A stretch of 64,000 bases of DNA from Sacculina carcini (taxonomy: Eukaryota > Arthropoda > Thecostraca > Sacculinidae): positions 4,455,781 through 4,519,780 of the forward strand of contig OU696594.1 in the NCBI GenBank assembly GCA_916048095.2, read 5' to 3'. Position 1 is the stretch's first letter; each line of letters starts with the position of its first letter. Both the position numbers and the translations under genes were made by a program. A model generated the notes under the pieces. The model did no database searches. It had not been told where the DNA came from and worked only from the letters and a program-made list of their open reading frames with translations. This document shows positions 31,500-44,100 of this stretch, piece after piece.

Positions 31500-31890
31500 A
31501 ATTGTGGTGTGATCGTGTGCAGTGAGAGAGAGTGTGTGTGTGTGAAAGATTGTGTGTGCGTGAACGTGTTAGTGTGTCTATATGTGATCGTGTATGGTTG
31601 AATTGTATATTGCGTGCGAGAGTGTGTGAGCGAGTGTGTATAGCTGTTTCGGTGTGTGTGTGTGTGTGTGTGTATGTGTTTGTAGAGTATGATTGCCCCG
31701 CGGCGGCGAGCGATTGACCGGCTCGCCGCTGATTGGCTGTTGCGGCGGGTGAGGACTGTGTGCGCGTATGTGTGTGTCCGTGTGTGCTCCCGTGTGACAC
31801 GGTGTGAGCGTGGAGTCGTGTTTGTGGTGCGATCGGAGTGTGACGTCTTGTAGGCGCGCGTGGGGCGGTGATGCCCACGCGCGCCTGTCT
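31500..31890 (+). promoter_or_regulatory. CpG-rich promoter-like block upstream of gene A
   Basis: A GC- and CpG-rich stretch about 350 bp before the gene A start holds an inverted CCAAT box (GCTGATTGGCTG, about 31727-31738) and a CRE-like TGACGTC (31841-31847). It ends in a 12-bp-stem hairpin (31853-31885). Position and composition suggest the gene A promoter. No TATA box is evident. Confidence 0.4.
31853..31885. repeat. Perfect GC hairpin, 12-bp arms
   Basis: Left arm GGCGCGCGTGGG (31853-31864) and right arm CCCACGCGCGCC (31874-31885) are exact reverse complements around a 9-base loop. Confidence 0.85.
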
Positions 31891-32233
31891 GAATACATTT
31901 TAGTTTTATTTCTGCAGCAGAAATTAAGCACGGTGTTTGTAGATTTTAGCCTGTGTCTTCAAACAATACATAAAAATACTTAATTTGGTCAATTAAACAC
32001 ATTGAAGTTCATTTGGCCAATAATCACATGAATTACATATATCGAAATCATTTTACGCTGCCGTAGAAATAATTTTTGTGTTTACGCAAAAGCGCCACCT
32101 AAAAAAACACACGTAAATAGCATTTTCCTCCAAATACAAAGTGATGTCTGAAGTAACAGCTTGATTTCAAGTCAATTTGCATTCAGCAAGTATTTGGTCT
32201 ACTTGGTCGATTGCTACGTGATCTTACTGCATC

Positions 32234-32327
32234 ATGCTACCAGCTCAACGCAAACAGATCGTCAGTGCTCTAGTGCTGCTAGTGCTACTGGAGTGCGTCT
32301 ACCCCGGCGAAGCAATGGATTGGCGAG
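32234..32327 (+). CDS. Gene A exon 1 (signal peptide)
   Basis: A 94-nt coding part starting at the ATG at 32234 and encoding MLPAQRKQIVSALVLLVLLE plus CVYPGEAMDWR. The donor is GAG|GTACGT. It has a hydrophobic core and an AxA-like cleavage region (GEA). Confidence 0.7.
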
Positions 32328-35300
32328 GTACGTGTTCCTTCCACATACATACATATATCACTGCAATGCCGTTTTCCACACTCAAACAAGATTGCATATG
32401 ATCTAACTAGGTTTTTGTGTTTTTTTCCCGAATTCTACAGGTTAAATCCAACTTATGATAAGCGTATAATATGCTCTGCTGACATTTCTAGACACCTTAC
32501 TAATCTCTCGACTATTGTGCTTTACAGACAAGTTCAGAGGCTACGCTGGACCGAAGAGGAAGAAACATCAGGTGCCGCCAATCTACAAGCGCGAGGGATT
32601 CCTCAAAATCACCGTGCCCATAGCTTCAGGTGAGTGCAATTGTTCACAATTTGAAATGATCTCACTAGATCTTTTTTCGATAATAATAGTAATGTTTCAA
32701 CACACAGACTCACAACTTGAGCTAAATTTTCTATAATATATCATCAAACAATAATATCAACTCTAAGAACTTTCTAGAATTTAAAGAAATAGCTTCACAA
32801 TTAGCACACTTGTTACCTCGTGTACTAAACGCATGTTTTATTGTGTTGACAGTTTCCATATTCCTACTGATGTGTCTGCTATGCTGCACGGGACGTCACG
32901 GGTCGTGGTGTTGTGGTCTGTTCGACGTCAACCCACAGTACATCCCCGACCTCACTGATCTTGAGTCCGGATCGGCCACAGAATTGAGCGACTCGCCAAA
33001 CACAAGTGCCGAGGCCATAGAAAACACAAGTCCATCAACAATTCAGGTGGAATCCTCCCCGGAGGAAAATGGAAACCAGGAGACCAGCAACAGGAACAAC
33101 GAAGTTGCCATTGACACGATTGAAGTGATTAACGAGATACAAGGTCGAAATTCATCTGACATCACGAGTGAAATCTCATTGTCGTCCGCCAATATTGACA
33201 CCGATTCGAAGCGTATCGATAGTTTCAGTGCCCTTCAACCGCCGCAAATACCGCGTTCAGACACTTCAGTCAATGTGGTAGAAGAACCGAGCATTATGAG
33301 CACACAGTCTCATTCTTCCATTGCGAGCGAAAATGTACCGGCGACCACAAACACAGACAGTGACGTTGTCATCGACATGTCTGCAATGATAGAAGACAAC
33401 ATGATCGATGTCAAATCAAGTGACTCAGCAAACACCGAGGATGAAGTCACGCAAAACACATCTGTAAAAACTTATGTTTCAGATGTGGCTAACCAAGAAG
33501 TGCCATCAACTTCTAAGATCAGCCCTCAGGCTCATTCAACTATTTCAACGCAGCCAAGACAAGCTGCTTCTATAAACGAGGACACAAGTATAAATGGTTC
33601 CCAAGTGTCATTGCTCCAGACAACAGAACAACATAAACAGGACAGGATGCCGTCCAAAACAGTGCCGTTGAATACTGGAGTCAATCGAAACAAAGCAGGA
33701 CCGAGAACATACCAATCGAATATTGCAAGCGGTGCAATGAGTAGCGACTCAAAACAGACCATCATATCTGAGTCACAGTCATCCATCAACACATCCATAT
33801 CATCCAGAGGCAATCAAATCAAGAGAGCGATTCACGGCCTGGATACGAGTGAACATTATTTGCAAGAAAATAACAGCAATAAAGTCACAAGGAGTTCGTT
33901 GGGACAGCAACAAATAATCACCCCATCAGCTCGTGACTCAAACAGCACAATATCTAGTTTGTGTGAGGAGGAACAAGCTGTTGCCGTGTGTGATTCAGTG
34001 AGATCAGAACACAGCAGAACAGCAACAGTTCCACACACATCCAGACAGAGTGAGGAACGTGTTTCAACAAATAGACCTGGCTCATCCAGCAATATCGTCA
34101 CACAGTCAGGACACAACGTACCTCAAAACAAGGATACAATTGATTGTTCCAGGGTGTCATCGGATGAAGCCATAGAACACAACAAATATGATGGTTCATC
34201 AGCAAAAATAATGTTCTCCAATGATGAGCTGAGAGAGAAGACTGCAAGTAGAAAGCAATCAAGAAGTGCAGCAGTCAAACCCTCACAGCAAAACATAGCC
34301 ACCTCATCACCACTCATACGCCCAGATACAAGTGTGAGTGTCAGCAAAACCGACAGCAAGAGCAAGTATCAGGGAAAACTTACGCCGGACAAGACCAGGG
34401 ATATCAACGCTAGCAGTTTCTTGGATCATTCAGATAGTATTTTACGAATAATCCCGGAGTCTAGTAGCTCAATCCTAAGTCTGCATGAGGAGAGAAAACC
34501 GGCCACTGTGTTACACTCGGTAAAACACAAACACAGCCGAACCCCAATGAACACCAGGGAGAGTGATGTAGGACTTATAACACAGCATACAAGCAGTAGC
34601 ATGAATTCCATCCCACAACTAACACATGCTGCCGTTGAAGACATGGATGAATCACTACGTTCTCGTGTGTCGTACAATGGAACCACAGAGCAGGTCCAAT
34701 ATGAGCGTGTCCCTTCGAAGGTATTGTCGTCCATCACCGGCATCAGCCAGAAAGAGAAAAGTGAACAACGAACAAGCAATGCCCAAAGACAGTCCGTTCA
34801 AGCCTCAGAACGCTACAAAGCCGAAAAAACATCGCTCCGAGGTCAAGTTGACTGCACGAGTATCGGAGAAAATAAGCGTAAGAAGACATCTCTGAAACAA
34901 CCAAGAGAAACCCAAGGACATGACGCGCAAAGTTCGCTGGAACCCTCAGATGCTAATGAACCAATGATCCATGCGCCAATTGTTTTTGTGGATAGAAAAT
35001 CCACCGCAGTCTGTGATGCTGAGAAAGTCAAACACAACATCCCGATTCGACAGCAATCACAGCTAAAGAGTGCACGTCTTGAAGCAAAGTCCAGCATTGA
35101 CAGGCCAAAAAATGAGCGATTAATTAAGGATGTAAACAGTTCTCGGGATAAGGGTTCAGAGGTTCCAGCAATGACCGAAAGTGACCGTTACGGCAGCGAG
35201 GCGTCCCATAAAGTCAGAAAACCGGATGACTATATTAGGGAAAAAACCAATAGACGCACTCGCACAAAATGCTCCAAGACAACAGCAAGCAATGCGAGAC

Positions 35301-35899
35301 AAAGCGCCAAAATAGAAGAAGAAACGACCAAAATAGTCAATGATGGGAATAGCTCACCGAGTTTACAAGAAAAACACAAGAGCAAATCTACTAAATCCGC
35401 ACTATTAAAAGATGACGATATTCCTGCGTCGGTCGAGAATAGTAGATCAACCAAACGAGCAGAATTTAGAACACAAGGCACGCAGACTAACATCCGCTCG
35501 CATCGGCCCACACAGGAATACAACAAAAACGAAAACGCATCAATAGAGCCTACACAAAAGCAAGCAACTACCATTGATAGTCATCAACATCAGACCGAGA
35601 GCAACCATATCACATCACAGCAGATTTACGAACAAGCTTTACAAAGATTAGGCCAGAGACTAGCCCAGCTCAATCCGGTAGATATAGAAGTGACCGACGA
35701 ATCTTCAATTAAGGAAGTAAGTCAAAAGGCAGCGTTCAACCTGCTTGAGCACATTAAAGAACGGTGCCCGGGGAACTACGATGTGAGCTCGGAAACTCCA
35801 GCAGCAAATACCAATCCCATCTCGAGATGGCTCAGACGGTCCGAGAACAGTGGAGATGACAACAGGACAATCTTTCAAAAATTGTTCCACAGAAAATAA
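32234..35899 (+). CDS. Gene A: single-pass membrane protein with long Ser/Thr-rich tail (3 exons, unknown family)
   Basis: Exons 32234-32327, 32528-32629 and 32853-35899 join in frame (all junctions phase 1) into about 1080 residues. Residues 1-27 form a signal peptide (SALVLLVLLECVYPGEA). A basic ectodomain of about 38 residues follows (FRGYAGPKRKKHQVPPIYKR). One TM segment spans the exon 2/3 junction (SIFLLMCLLCC), then a Cys/Trp patch (GSWCCGLFDVNPQYIPDLTD). The remaining ~970 residues are Ser/Thr/Gln/Asn-rich and look disordered. The last ~100 residues regain order (QQIYEQALQRLGQRLAQLNP). Donors are GTACGT and GTGAGT; acceptors are TTTACAG and TTGACAG. AATAAA occurs at 36491. I recognise no family; a surface receptor or adaptor with a scaffold-like cytoplasmic tail is inference. 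It converges with gene B. Confidence 0.75.
32528..32629 (+). CDS. Gene A exon 2 (basic ectodomain)
   Basis: A 102-nt exon between TTTACAG and GTGAGT, encoding DKFRGYAGPKRKKHQVPPIY and KREGFLKITVPIAS. Too short to stand out as an ORF; phase match with both neighbours supports it. Confidence 0.7.
32853..35899 (+). CDS. Gene A exon 3 (TM and cytoplasmic tail)
   Basis: A 3047-nt terminal exon without any interruption over 1015 codons. Base composition is balanced and distinct from the AT-rich flanks. Repeated polar clusters and basic patches are seen; no enzyme motif. The uninterrupted length in a decaying neighbourhood argues for purifying selection. Confidence 0.8.
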
Positions 35900-36049
35900 G
35901 TGAAGACTATCTGAGGAAATGGTATTGAAAAACTCAATGTTGCTACCAGTAGACACAATAAGGGAGCGAGAAGTAAGATCAGCCTAGTACTATTGTCCCT
36001 GCCCCTGCTAAATATTTGTGCTGAATCAAATTGTCGAGCCATTATTGTT

Positions 36050-36180
36050 TGACCAGCGGAAGCGCACCCTGGCCCAAGCCAGGCCACAGTGAGGAGCCTG
36101 GCAAGCACGATACCCCCGCCTTCATGCGGCTAATACCTCAACTGAGGGGGGACCTGGAGCCAGGGCCAGGGTGAAATTGA
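36050..36180. other. GC-rich segment in gene A 3' region
   Basis: It contains CCTGGCCCAAGCCAGGCC and GGAGCCAGGGCCAGGG, which can pair. It may be a structured 3' UTR or an unrecognised SINE. Confidence 0.25.
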
Positions 36181-36627
36181 AGAAGACATGTGCAACATCG
36201 TGTCGTGAGCCGATTCGACAGAAAATTCACCCACATGGTATTGAACATGAACACAGGACATATTTCCGGATTGGGAACATAAAGCTTCTCAAAATAAAAT
36301 TTACATACACACTAAGAACCACCTAGTACATATACGTTGGAATGCAAATATGCGAAGAGACTTCATCACATAGTGGCTGAATGAAAGCTGATATTCAACG
36401 CCAGGTTGTGGGAATAGCAGAAAAATAGTTTCTCAAAATAATTCAGCGTAAAAATAAATTAAAATAAGATTGCATCGAAATTTAACATAAAATAAACGCC
36501 AACAAACAACTATGGAAAAACTATTGAAAATTTAAGTAAAAACACCTTATTATTCAATAAACGAATATCATGAGTGTGAAAATTGTTTGCTATAAACGCA
36601 ACTATTTCACATATTCATATTTCAGTC

Positions 36628-36846
36628 CCTGTCCGCCCAGCAGTAAATGGTATCAGATATCAGTAATGTGTTGTGTCATGCATTCTGGGGAGGTGACCCT
36701 CTCTAATACGTCTTCCGTCTTTGTGACGCCATAGCGTGGAGAGGGTTGGTTCTGCGGTGGCAGCGAGCTGCACGGGACACACCTGTGTGTGTTCATAAAT
36801 TTCGGTTTCTTCCCGTGTAGCAGCCGTCACTTGAGGCGTTCATCAT
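36628..36846 (+). mobile_element. tRNA-derived SINE S1, 5'-truncated copy
   Basis: The body from GTCCGCCCAGCAGTAAATGG to CAGCCGTCACTTGAGGCGTT; the tRNA head is missing. It lies between the convergent ends of genes A and B. Confidence 0.8.
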
Positions 36847-36849
36847 GAA

Positions 36850-37800
36850 GCCCTTACATTAACGTAGCGTAGCTTTGTGTCGAGACTAGGGGGATGACAG
36901 CCCTGATGCATTTATTTCTGTATAAATTCGGCGGTATATATTTTTGGCTTATTCAATTACAACGTACATAACTTAATAAAAACTAAATTGCAGGTAACAC
37001 TTGTATACACTCATCGCTACATTTTTGCTATGCTGATTTTGATGAAAATATACCCAATGAACTGAACTCAGCAGAATTCTCGGGGGGTATAATTACATAT
37101 TCATAACTCATAGTCGGGGGTATTATACCCTCTATACCCCCAGGATTTACGCCCATGTTTATATCAACTAAGTCAGATGTTTCAATAATATTACAAATGA
37201 ATTCAACACAAAATATATATTCAACACAGATGAATTATATTCACAAAATTGCATCTGGCACCATGTCATATTAAGATATAATATTTACAAAGTATTTAAG
37301 AAAAACTCAATGCTCAATAAATTATATATATTCGCAAATCACAAGCCAATACGAAGAAAAAACGGATCGCAGCATATTTTGTACATGTCAGCGCCGAATG
37401 GCAACATTTGTTGCCACTCAACTTTACACTTGAATAATTTTCTACAGATACGCGATACAATTGAAATTATTATATTTTTAGAATTTCATATTTTTCCTTT
37501 ATAATATCATCTAAAACCCTATTAGCAAAATATTAATTAAATATTAATTGCGTACCTTTTTGTATATATTTTTTCAGTTACTCCAAACAGCGACTGACTT
37601 AAACCTTGTTTGTGAAGTCTGTACAGTTCGGCACGTGACTTTTTCTACCTTGCTGTGTTTCCAACATTCCCCTTAAGCAAACATATACCTATTTGTAGCT
37701 TTCGCATAAAACATGCGCCATCCAGGAAGCATTTTCTCGCTGGCAACGAATACAAATGTCGAATGAAGTTAAAATGTACGACTTTGTTATGTGATTAGCT
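36850..37800. other. AT-rich spacer between convergent genes A and B
   Basis: No gene recognised. It probably contains the gene B 3' UTR; a TTTATT (AATAAA on the minus strand) occurs near 36911. Confidence 0.3.
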
Positions 37801-37805
37801 TGAGG

Positions 37806-38183
37806 CTATTGACCCGGGCTGTAACCACAGTTCAAATCAGGCTGCGACTGGCAACCCTTCGTCCCGTCATCTGCGCTAGTACGAGCTATTCCATTGTCCT
37901 TGTGTTCAGTGGAATCGCTTCGATCCACCAATAAAACACCCCGGTCTACACTGAATCTGGAGCGAGTCACCGAAACAAGGTAGGGCATTTTTACGGACCG
38001 ATTCAGCATTGCCGATAATGACATCTTCTTGATAGGAACGGTAGGAACAAAAGACGTCTTGATGCCACTCGAAGTCTGATTTGAAAAGAAAGTTTTGCGA
38101 GTTCGACGTGAATTTCGACGATTCGCTGTGCAGTCGGTGGATGCGGTACCATCAGACTTTTCCTCCATCTGCTTGTGATAGCT
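37806..38183 (-). CDS. Gene B terminal exon
   Basis: A 378-nt exon after the acceptor TGTTCTCACAG, encoding [20 protein letters not shown] and ending CGYSPGQ-stop. It is rich in Arg/Ser, with [10 protein letters not shown] as a basic patch. Confidence 0.65.
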   Translation of the reverse strand, partial: SYHKQMEEKSDGTASTDCTANRRNSRRTRKTFFSNQTSSGIKTSFVPTVPIKKMSLSAMLNRSVKMPYLVSVTRSRFSVDRGVLLVDRSDSTEHKDNGIARTSADDGTKGCQSQPDLNCGYSPGQ

Positions 38184-41100
38184 CTGTGAGAACACGCGAT
38201 TGAAACCGAGTTAATTCCAGACACGGATCTGAACTGCGCTTGATTAGACAGATATATCTTACACAACTTGTCATCGTGATTGGTAATCCATTCAGACAGC
38301 AAAAGTTCAGTGGCGGCGCCTGTAATTTTCCGGGTGGGCTGAGAGGAAAAAGAAAGGCTAAGAAAATAGATACGGGACTTGAGAATACATAAATAACTAC
38401 ACTCAAAATGTTCAAGGTAGGGATTTGTGGGGGATAGAGGGAGCTTGGTACAATGGTGGGCTTGAGCACCCCATGCCCTCCCTTAGCGCCGCCACTGCAT
38501 AATGTCCGTAAGCATACGATAGTATATATCCATGATGTCGTAAACATCCATAGAACCATAGGCATAAAATCCGTAATCATGTTATCCACTCAGTCCGCAT
38601 TTTTAGTACACGGGCGTAATTACAATTAGTCTGACCGAATGGACTTACTTTGGAATGGATGCTCTTCTGCTTGACATTCGTTGATGAGTCGCTGTAGACA
38701 CTGCAACTTGACTTTGTTTTGCGATCTTGTGCGTGATCAACTCCGCTAGAATATAACACAAAACATATGTGTGTGTATGTGTGTTTTATATATAGTGTAG
38801 TCCGGTTATAAGATAACCCCGGATATAAGATAACTCCGGTAAGAAGAGAGTATTTCTTTGGGCAGTCTTCTATACAATACATGTAATTTTCCCCGGATAT
38901 AAGAGGGACATTTTCTCCACTACCGACAACTCTATTATATCCGCACTACACTGTATGTTCACAGCGAAAAGCAAATGAGTGGCAATATGAACCGACACAT
39001 ACACATATACACACAAACACACACACAGTGACGTTGTAGGCGCCATTCGTTCCATGTAAATATTAATGTGTTATATTCTTGTATTTAGGCGCACACTTAT
39101 ATTATATATATACATGCTACGTTATTCGTTAAACTGTGGTATAAATTTGATGAAAAATGTTGTAGCACGTTATTCCAAACTATTGTATGAGCGAAACATG
39201 TGTAGTGTATTGAACCATGTCCTAGGGAACCACACATAATTAAAACATATTCTTGTTTTGTGTTTAAATGTTTTGTATATATGCATAAGTGACGTTAGTA
39301 TAGTTTTCGAATTGTGTACGTCCATGTTCGCTTGTTCATATGCATCAACGTGCATGTGTATTTGCTGTTCATATGTGTTGCCTATTTAGATATACTGTAA
39401 TGTATTGTGCATGTGGATGTACGTGTTGCGCCCCGGTCCTCTATTCATTTAGTCGCGTGCTTTGCGCAAAAGCACAACCGTTTAGACCAATATCAGCTCG
39501 AGTTTATGTGGTTGTCGGACACACTTCCGGCGCGCTCCGACAACGGCATGAATCATCGGGCTATATAAGGGGGCGCAGAATGCTGAGTGAGATCATTGTT
39601 CCTGCGCACTCGCCACTCTCTCCAGCAACACTGCAAGCACATCTACAGCTGCTCCTCTGCAATACTCGCCTTGTGTTTAATGTTATTTCGCCGTGCTGTT
39701 TTGCCAGTCTACGCTGTACTTGCTAATACACTGGAAAAACCCAGCTGCTTTTTCTGCACTGTAACGGATCCATAACATCTCTTCACGCCTTTTTAAAGGC
39801 GCATCGTTTAGCGATTACACCTCATATGCGCCTTTATAAAGGCCAATTCTGTCAACGAATTCCGCAATTTTACGCCTTGCTAAAGGTGACTAATTAGTGA
39901 ATTCTTGCGCAATCGCGGTGGCCGTGTGCAACACTCCGTGCAGCTGGTTTTTTACGCCGGTTGCCATGGCTACCAACAGTGGTGACTCCCGGCTTGCGGA
40001 CACTTTCGAGAGCGCAATGTCCCCTGACGCAACTGCGCAAACGGCTACTTCCGAAGTACGCCCGATGGCTACATTCCGCCTGCCACCATTTTCAGCTGAA
40101 GAACCCGAGATGTGGCTCATTCAGGTTGAGTGCGCATTCGATATCGCTGGGATTTCATCTGACGAGACCCGCTTCAAGATGATTGTGGCAAATCTTCCCA
40201 TCACAGTGGCAGCTCAAGTGAAGGATGTCATTCGCACATCAAGATCCTTTGCTGCGTTGAGTACCGCCCTGCAGTCTCGTCTGGCACAATCGCGGACGTC
40301 TCGCCTGGAAGCTCTGCTTTCACGACAGCAGCTGGGCGACCAACGACCATCGACGCTACTGCGCTCCATGCGCAACGAGCTGGCAGCGGCAGGCGACACG
40401 CCAGAAGACACCGGCTTGCTGCGCACGCTGTTTCTACAGCGATTACCCCAAGGGACACGAGCAGCACTCTCCCTTCTGCCAACATCTGCTCACCTCGACG
40501 AGCTCGCCAACGCCGCCGACCGCTACCTGGAGGCTACACAAGCAGCCCAAGCAGTGGCAGCTATTTCTCCTACGGCACCATCATCCAACGACAACATGGC
40601 TGTCCTGCTCGCCAAAATTGAACAACTCGAGCTTTCACACAAACGCATTGAATCGGAAATGGCAGCCCGCGACAAGGCGACAAGGCCAAATTACGAGCGT
40701 TTCCCGGCAAGGCACAGGAGCAACTCACGAGACAGAATTCGGCGCCGTTCCCCATCACCGGATGCTCGCTCACGAGACAGCTCACCGGTACGCTGTAGCA
40801 TGAACCAACCACGTCTGTGTTTTTATCATGCCCGGTTCGGCTCATCAGCGCGTCGCTGCACGCCTCCTTGCTCGTGGCATTTAAACTAACAAGCCACCAA
40901 CACATCGCGCAGTGCACTGGTGGCTCACGTACAAGCGCACCTCTTCTCTTCATCAAAGACGAGACATCCGGCCGTCGGTTCCTGATTGATACAGGCGCAC
41001 AAGTCAGTGTAGTGCCTAGAAACTTTGTACCGCGACGCACCAAGCTGCAGACACCACGACCAGACCAACAACTTCAAGCTGCTAATGGCTCGAAAATTTC

Positions 41101-44100
41101 CGTCTTCGGTACGTACGAAGCCACAATGGTCTTTAATTATCGCACGTTCGTCTGGTGCGTGCTTGTAGCCGACGTCAGCATGCCCATACTCGGCACTGAT
41201 TTTCTCGCCGCTAATGAACTGGTTGTCGACGTCTCCAAGAAGCAGCTGTTGCACAAAGGTCACGTGTGCGCCAGCGTGTCAGCCTCACGTATCGCTTCAC
41301 CAGGCATACGTTTTGTCAAGGGCAGCAATTCCAGCCCATACAAACGCTTACTCGATTCTTTCCCTGAGATCACTCAAGAGCGCGCAACTGGTGCAGTCAA
41401 GCACAATGTGACTCACCACATAGTGACCAAGGGCCCACCGATCCACATTCGTCCTCGGCGTTTAGCCCCCGATAGAGCCAACATCGCCAGGCAAGAATTT
41501 GACAAAATGCTGCGCTTGGGTATCATTCAACCGTCCAAGAGTGCTTGGTCATCGCCTCTCCACATGGTACCCAAGAAACTGCCCGGCCAATGGAGACCGT
41601 GCGGCGACTACCGGGCACTCAACGCACAAACGCTTCCGGACCGATACCCACTACCGTACCTGCGAGACTTTTCTGCAAAACTCAGTGGCTGCAACGTGTT
41701 CTCCACAGTGGACCTGGTTCGCGCATACCACCAGATCCCCGTTGAACCAGCAGACGTCGCAAAGACAGCCATCGCCACGCCGTTTGGTCTGTACGAGATG
41801 GTGGGAATGCCATTCGGCCTGCGCAACGCCGGTTCAACGTTCCAGCGTTTCATCGACGAAGTTCTGCGCGATGTTGACGGCTGCTTCGCATATCTCGATG
41901 ACATTTTGGTGGCATCAACAAACGAAGACGAGCATCTAGGACACCTCCGCGCCTTGTTTCAGAAATTGCAGTCCTACGGCGTAGTGATCAACAGAGACAA
42001 GTGTGTATTTGGTCGCGACACGGTCTCTTTCCTCGGACATCGTGTCACACCCGGCGGAATTTTCCCACTCGACGACAAGGTGCGTGCAATCAGGGAATTC
42101 CCACAGCCGACCAGTCAGTCTCAGCTTCGCCGGTTTCTGGGTATGGTGGCGTATTATCACCGTTTTATACCCAACGCAGCTGCCATACTACAACCCCTGC
42201 ACGCTCTTCTGACACACCGCGCCAAACGGTCCAAAGCCCCGGTAGCATGGACACAACAGAGCCTCGACAGCTTCAATGCAGCTAAAACAGCTCTAGCCGA
42301 CCGTAGTATGCTTGCACATCAAATCCCCGGTGCTCCCTTGAGTATCCTGGTCGACGCGTCGGACACTGGTGTTGGCGGAGTACTGCAGCAACACACCAAC
42401 GGTGAGTGGCAGCCTCTCAGCTACTTTTCAAAGACGCTGACGTCTACTGAACGGCGATACAGCACATTCGGCAGAGAACTGCTCGGAGTGTACATGGCCA
42501 TTCGCCACTTCCGCTACACGATCGAAGGGCGTGACGTGGTCGTGTTCACCGATCACCGCCCTCTCGTGCATGCCCTGCCTTCAGTATCAGAGAAATACTC
42601 GCCTCGCGAGTTGCGGCATTTGGATTTTATAAGCCAGTTTGTGTCGGAGATCCGGCACCTACCCGGCAACAAAAATACAGTGGCGGATGCACTCTCGAGA
42701 ACAACAGCTGTACTGACTGTTCCGTCGTGCCCAGTCGACGAGTACGTCTCCCTAGCTGCGGCTCAACGGGAAGACGCTTCATTGGGAACGCTTCGCAACG
42801 CGACGTCATCGCTGAAGCTACGCGATGTCATGTTCGGCGAAGCAAAAGTTTTGTGCGACGAGTCTACCGGTCGACCTCGCCCAGTGCTTCCGACAGCATT
42901 ACGCCGGCCGTACACTTCTTCTCTGCACAATCTTTCACACCCAGGCATCGATGCAACTGTGAAGCTTGTCTCGTCACGCTTCGTGTGGCCGAACATGGAC
43001 CGCGACGTGCGCAAATGGACCCGAACATGCCTACAGTGTCAACGAGCGAAAGTTACCCGTCACACGAAAAGTGCGGTGCAACCATTTCAGCCACCTGGAG
43101 AACGCTTCAGTCACGTGCACGTGGACATTGTCGGACCGCTGCCGCCGTCACAAGGTCAGTCATACCTCCTCACATGTGTGGACAGATTTTCGCGCTGGCC
43201 GGAAGCCATTCCTTTGCCAGACATTCGCGCAGTCACAGTTGCACGCGCGTTTCTCCACCAGTGGGTCTCACGCTTTGGCGTGCCGACAACCATCACAACA
43301 GATCGCGGGGCACAATTCGAATCGTCTCTGTGGTCCGAACTCACTCGACTACTTGGCTGTCAGCGCATACGCACCACCAGTTATCATCCAAGCAGCAACG
43401 GCATGGCTGAACGCTTCCATCGGCAGCTCAAATCAAGTTTGCGCGCTGCTGAAACATCTTCATGGATGGACATTTTGCCCATGGCATTACTGGGTATACG
43501 GTCGACGCACAAAACTGATGTCGGCGCCTGCTCGGCCGAACTGGTCTACGGAGCGTCCCTGCGACTTCCTGGCGAGTTGATCAGTGACTCAACGCAGACA
43601 GCCAGTGATCCCGCTTCGTTCGCTTCATCGCTGCGCAATCACATGCGCAAACTCCGACCACGACTTCCACGAGCAGTCAACCAGCCATCGTTCGTTCCGG
43701 CAGCACTGAAGACGGCAACACATGTGTTTGTCCGTCGGGACAAGCACAGATACCCACTCGACTGTCCGTACGACGGGCCGTTTCCCGTCATTCATCGTAC
43801 AGACAAACTCGTCACGATTAAGACAAACAGCGAGCGCGCGGTCGTCTCCATCGATCGCTGCAAACCGGCCTTCGTCGAAGACGTGCAGCCAAACTCGCCA
43901 GCTTCAACCCCTGCGACGCCAGATGATCGAGATGACGGTGACAACACAGAGCTGTTCGTGCCTCCAACAACCGTGCCACAGACACCGACATCTGCTGCAG
44001 ACCCTATCAGGTCAGGTCATGAACACACAGCTACACACACCAACACACACACGCATCCACAGTCCATTTTGCGTACTAGGAGCGGTCGTGCCGTGCGCCC

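Noticed and set aside
42727-43580. Additional frames inside Gypsy-1 pol
   Set aside because: Alternative-frame shadows of the pol frame.
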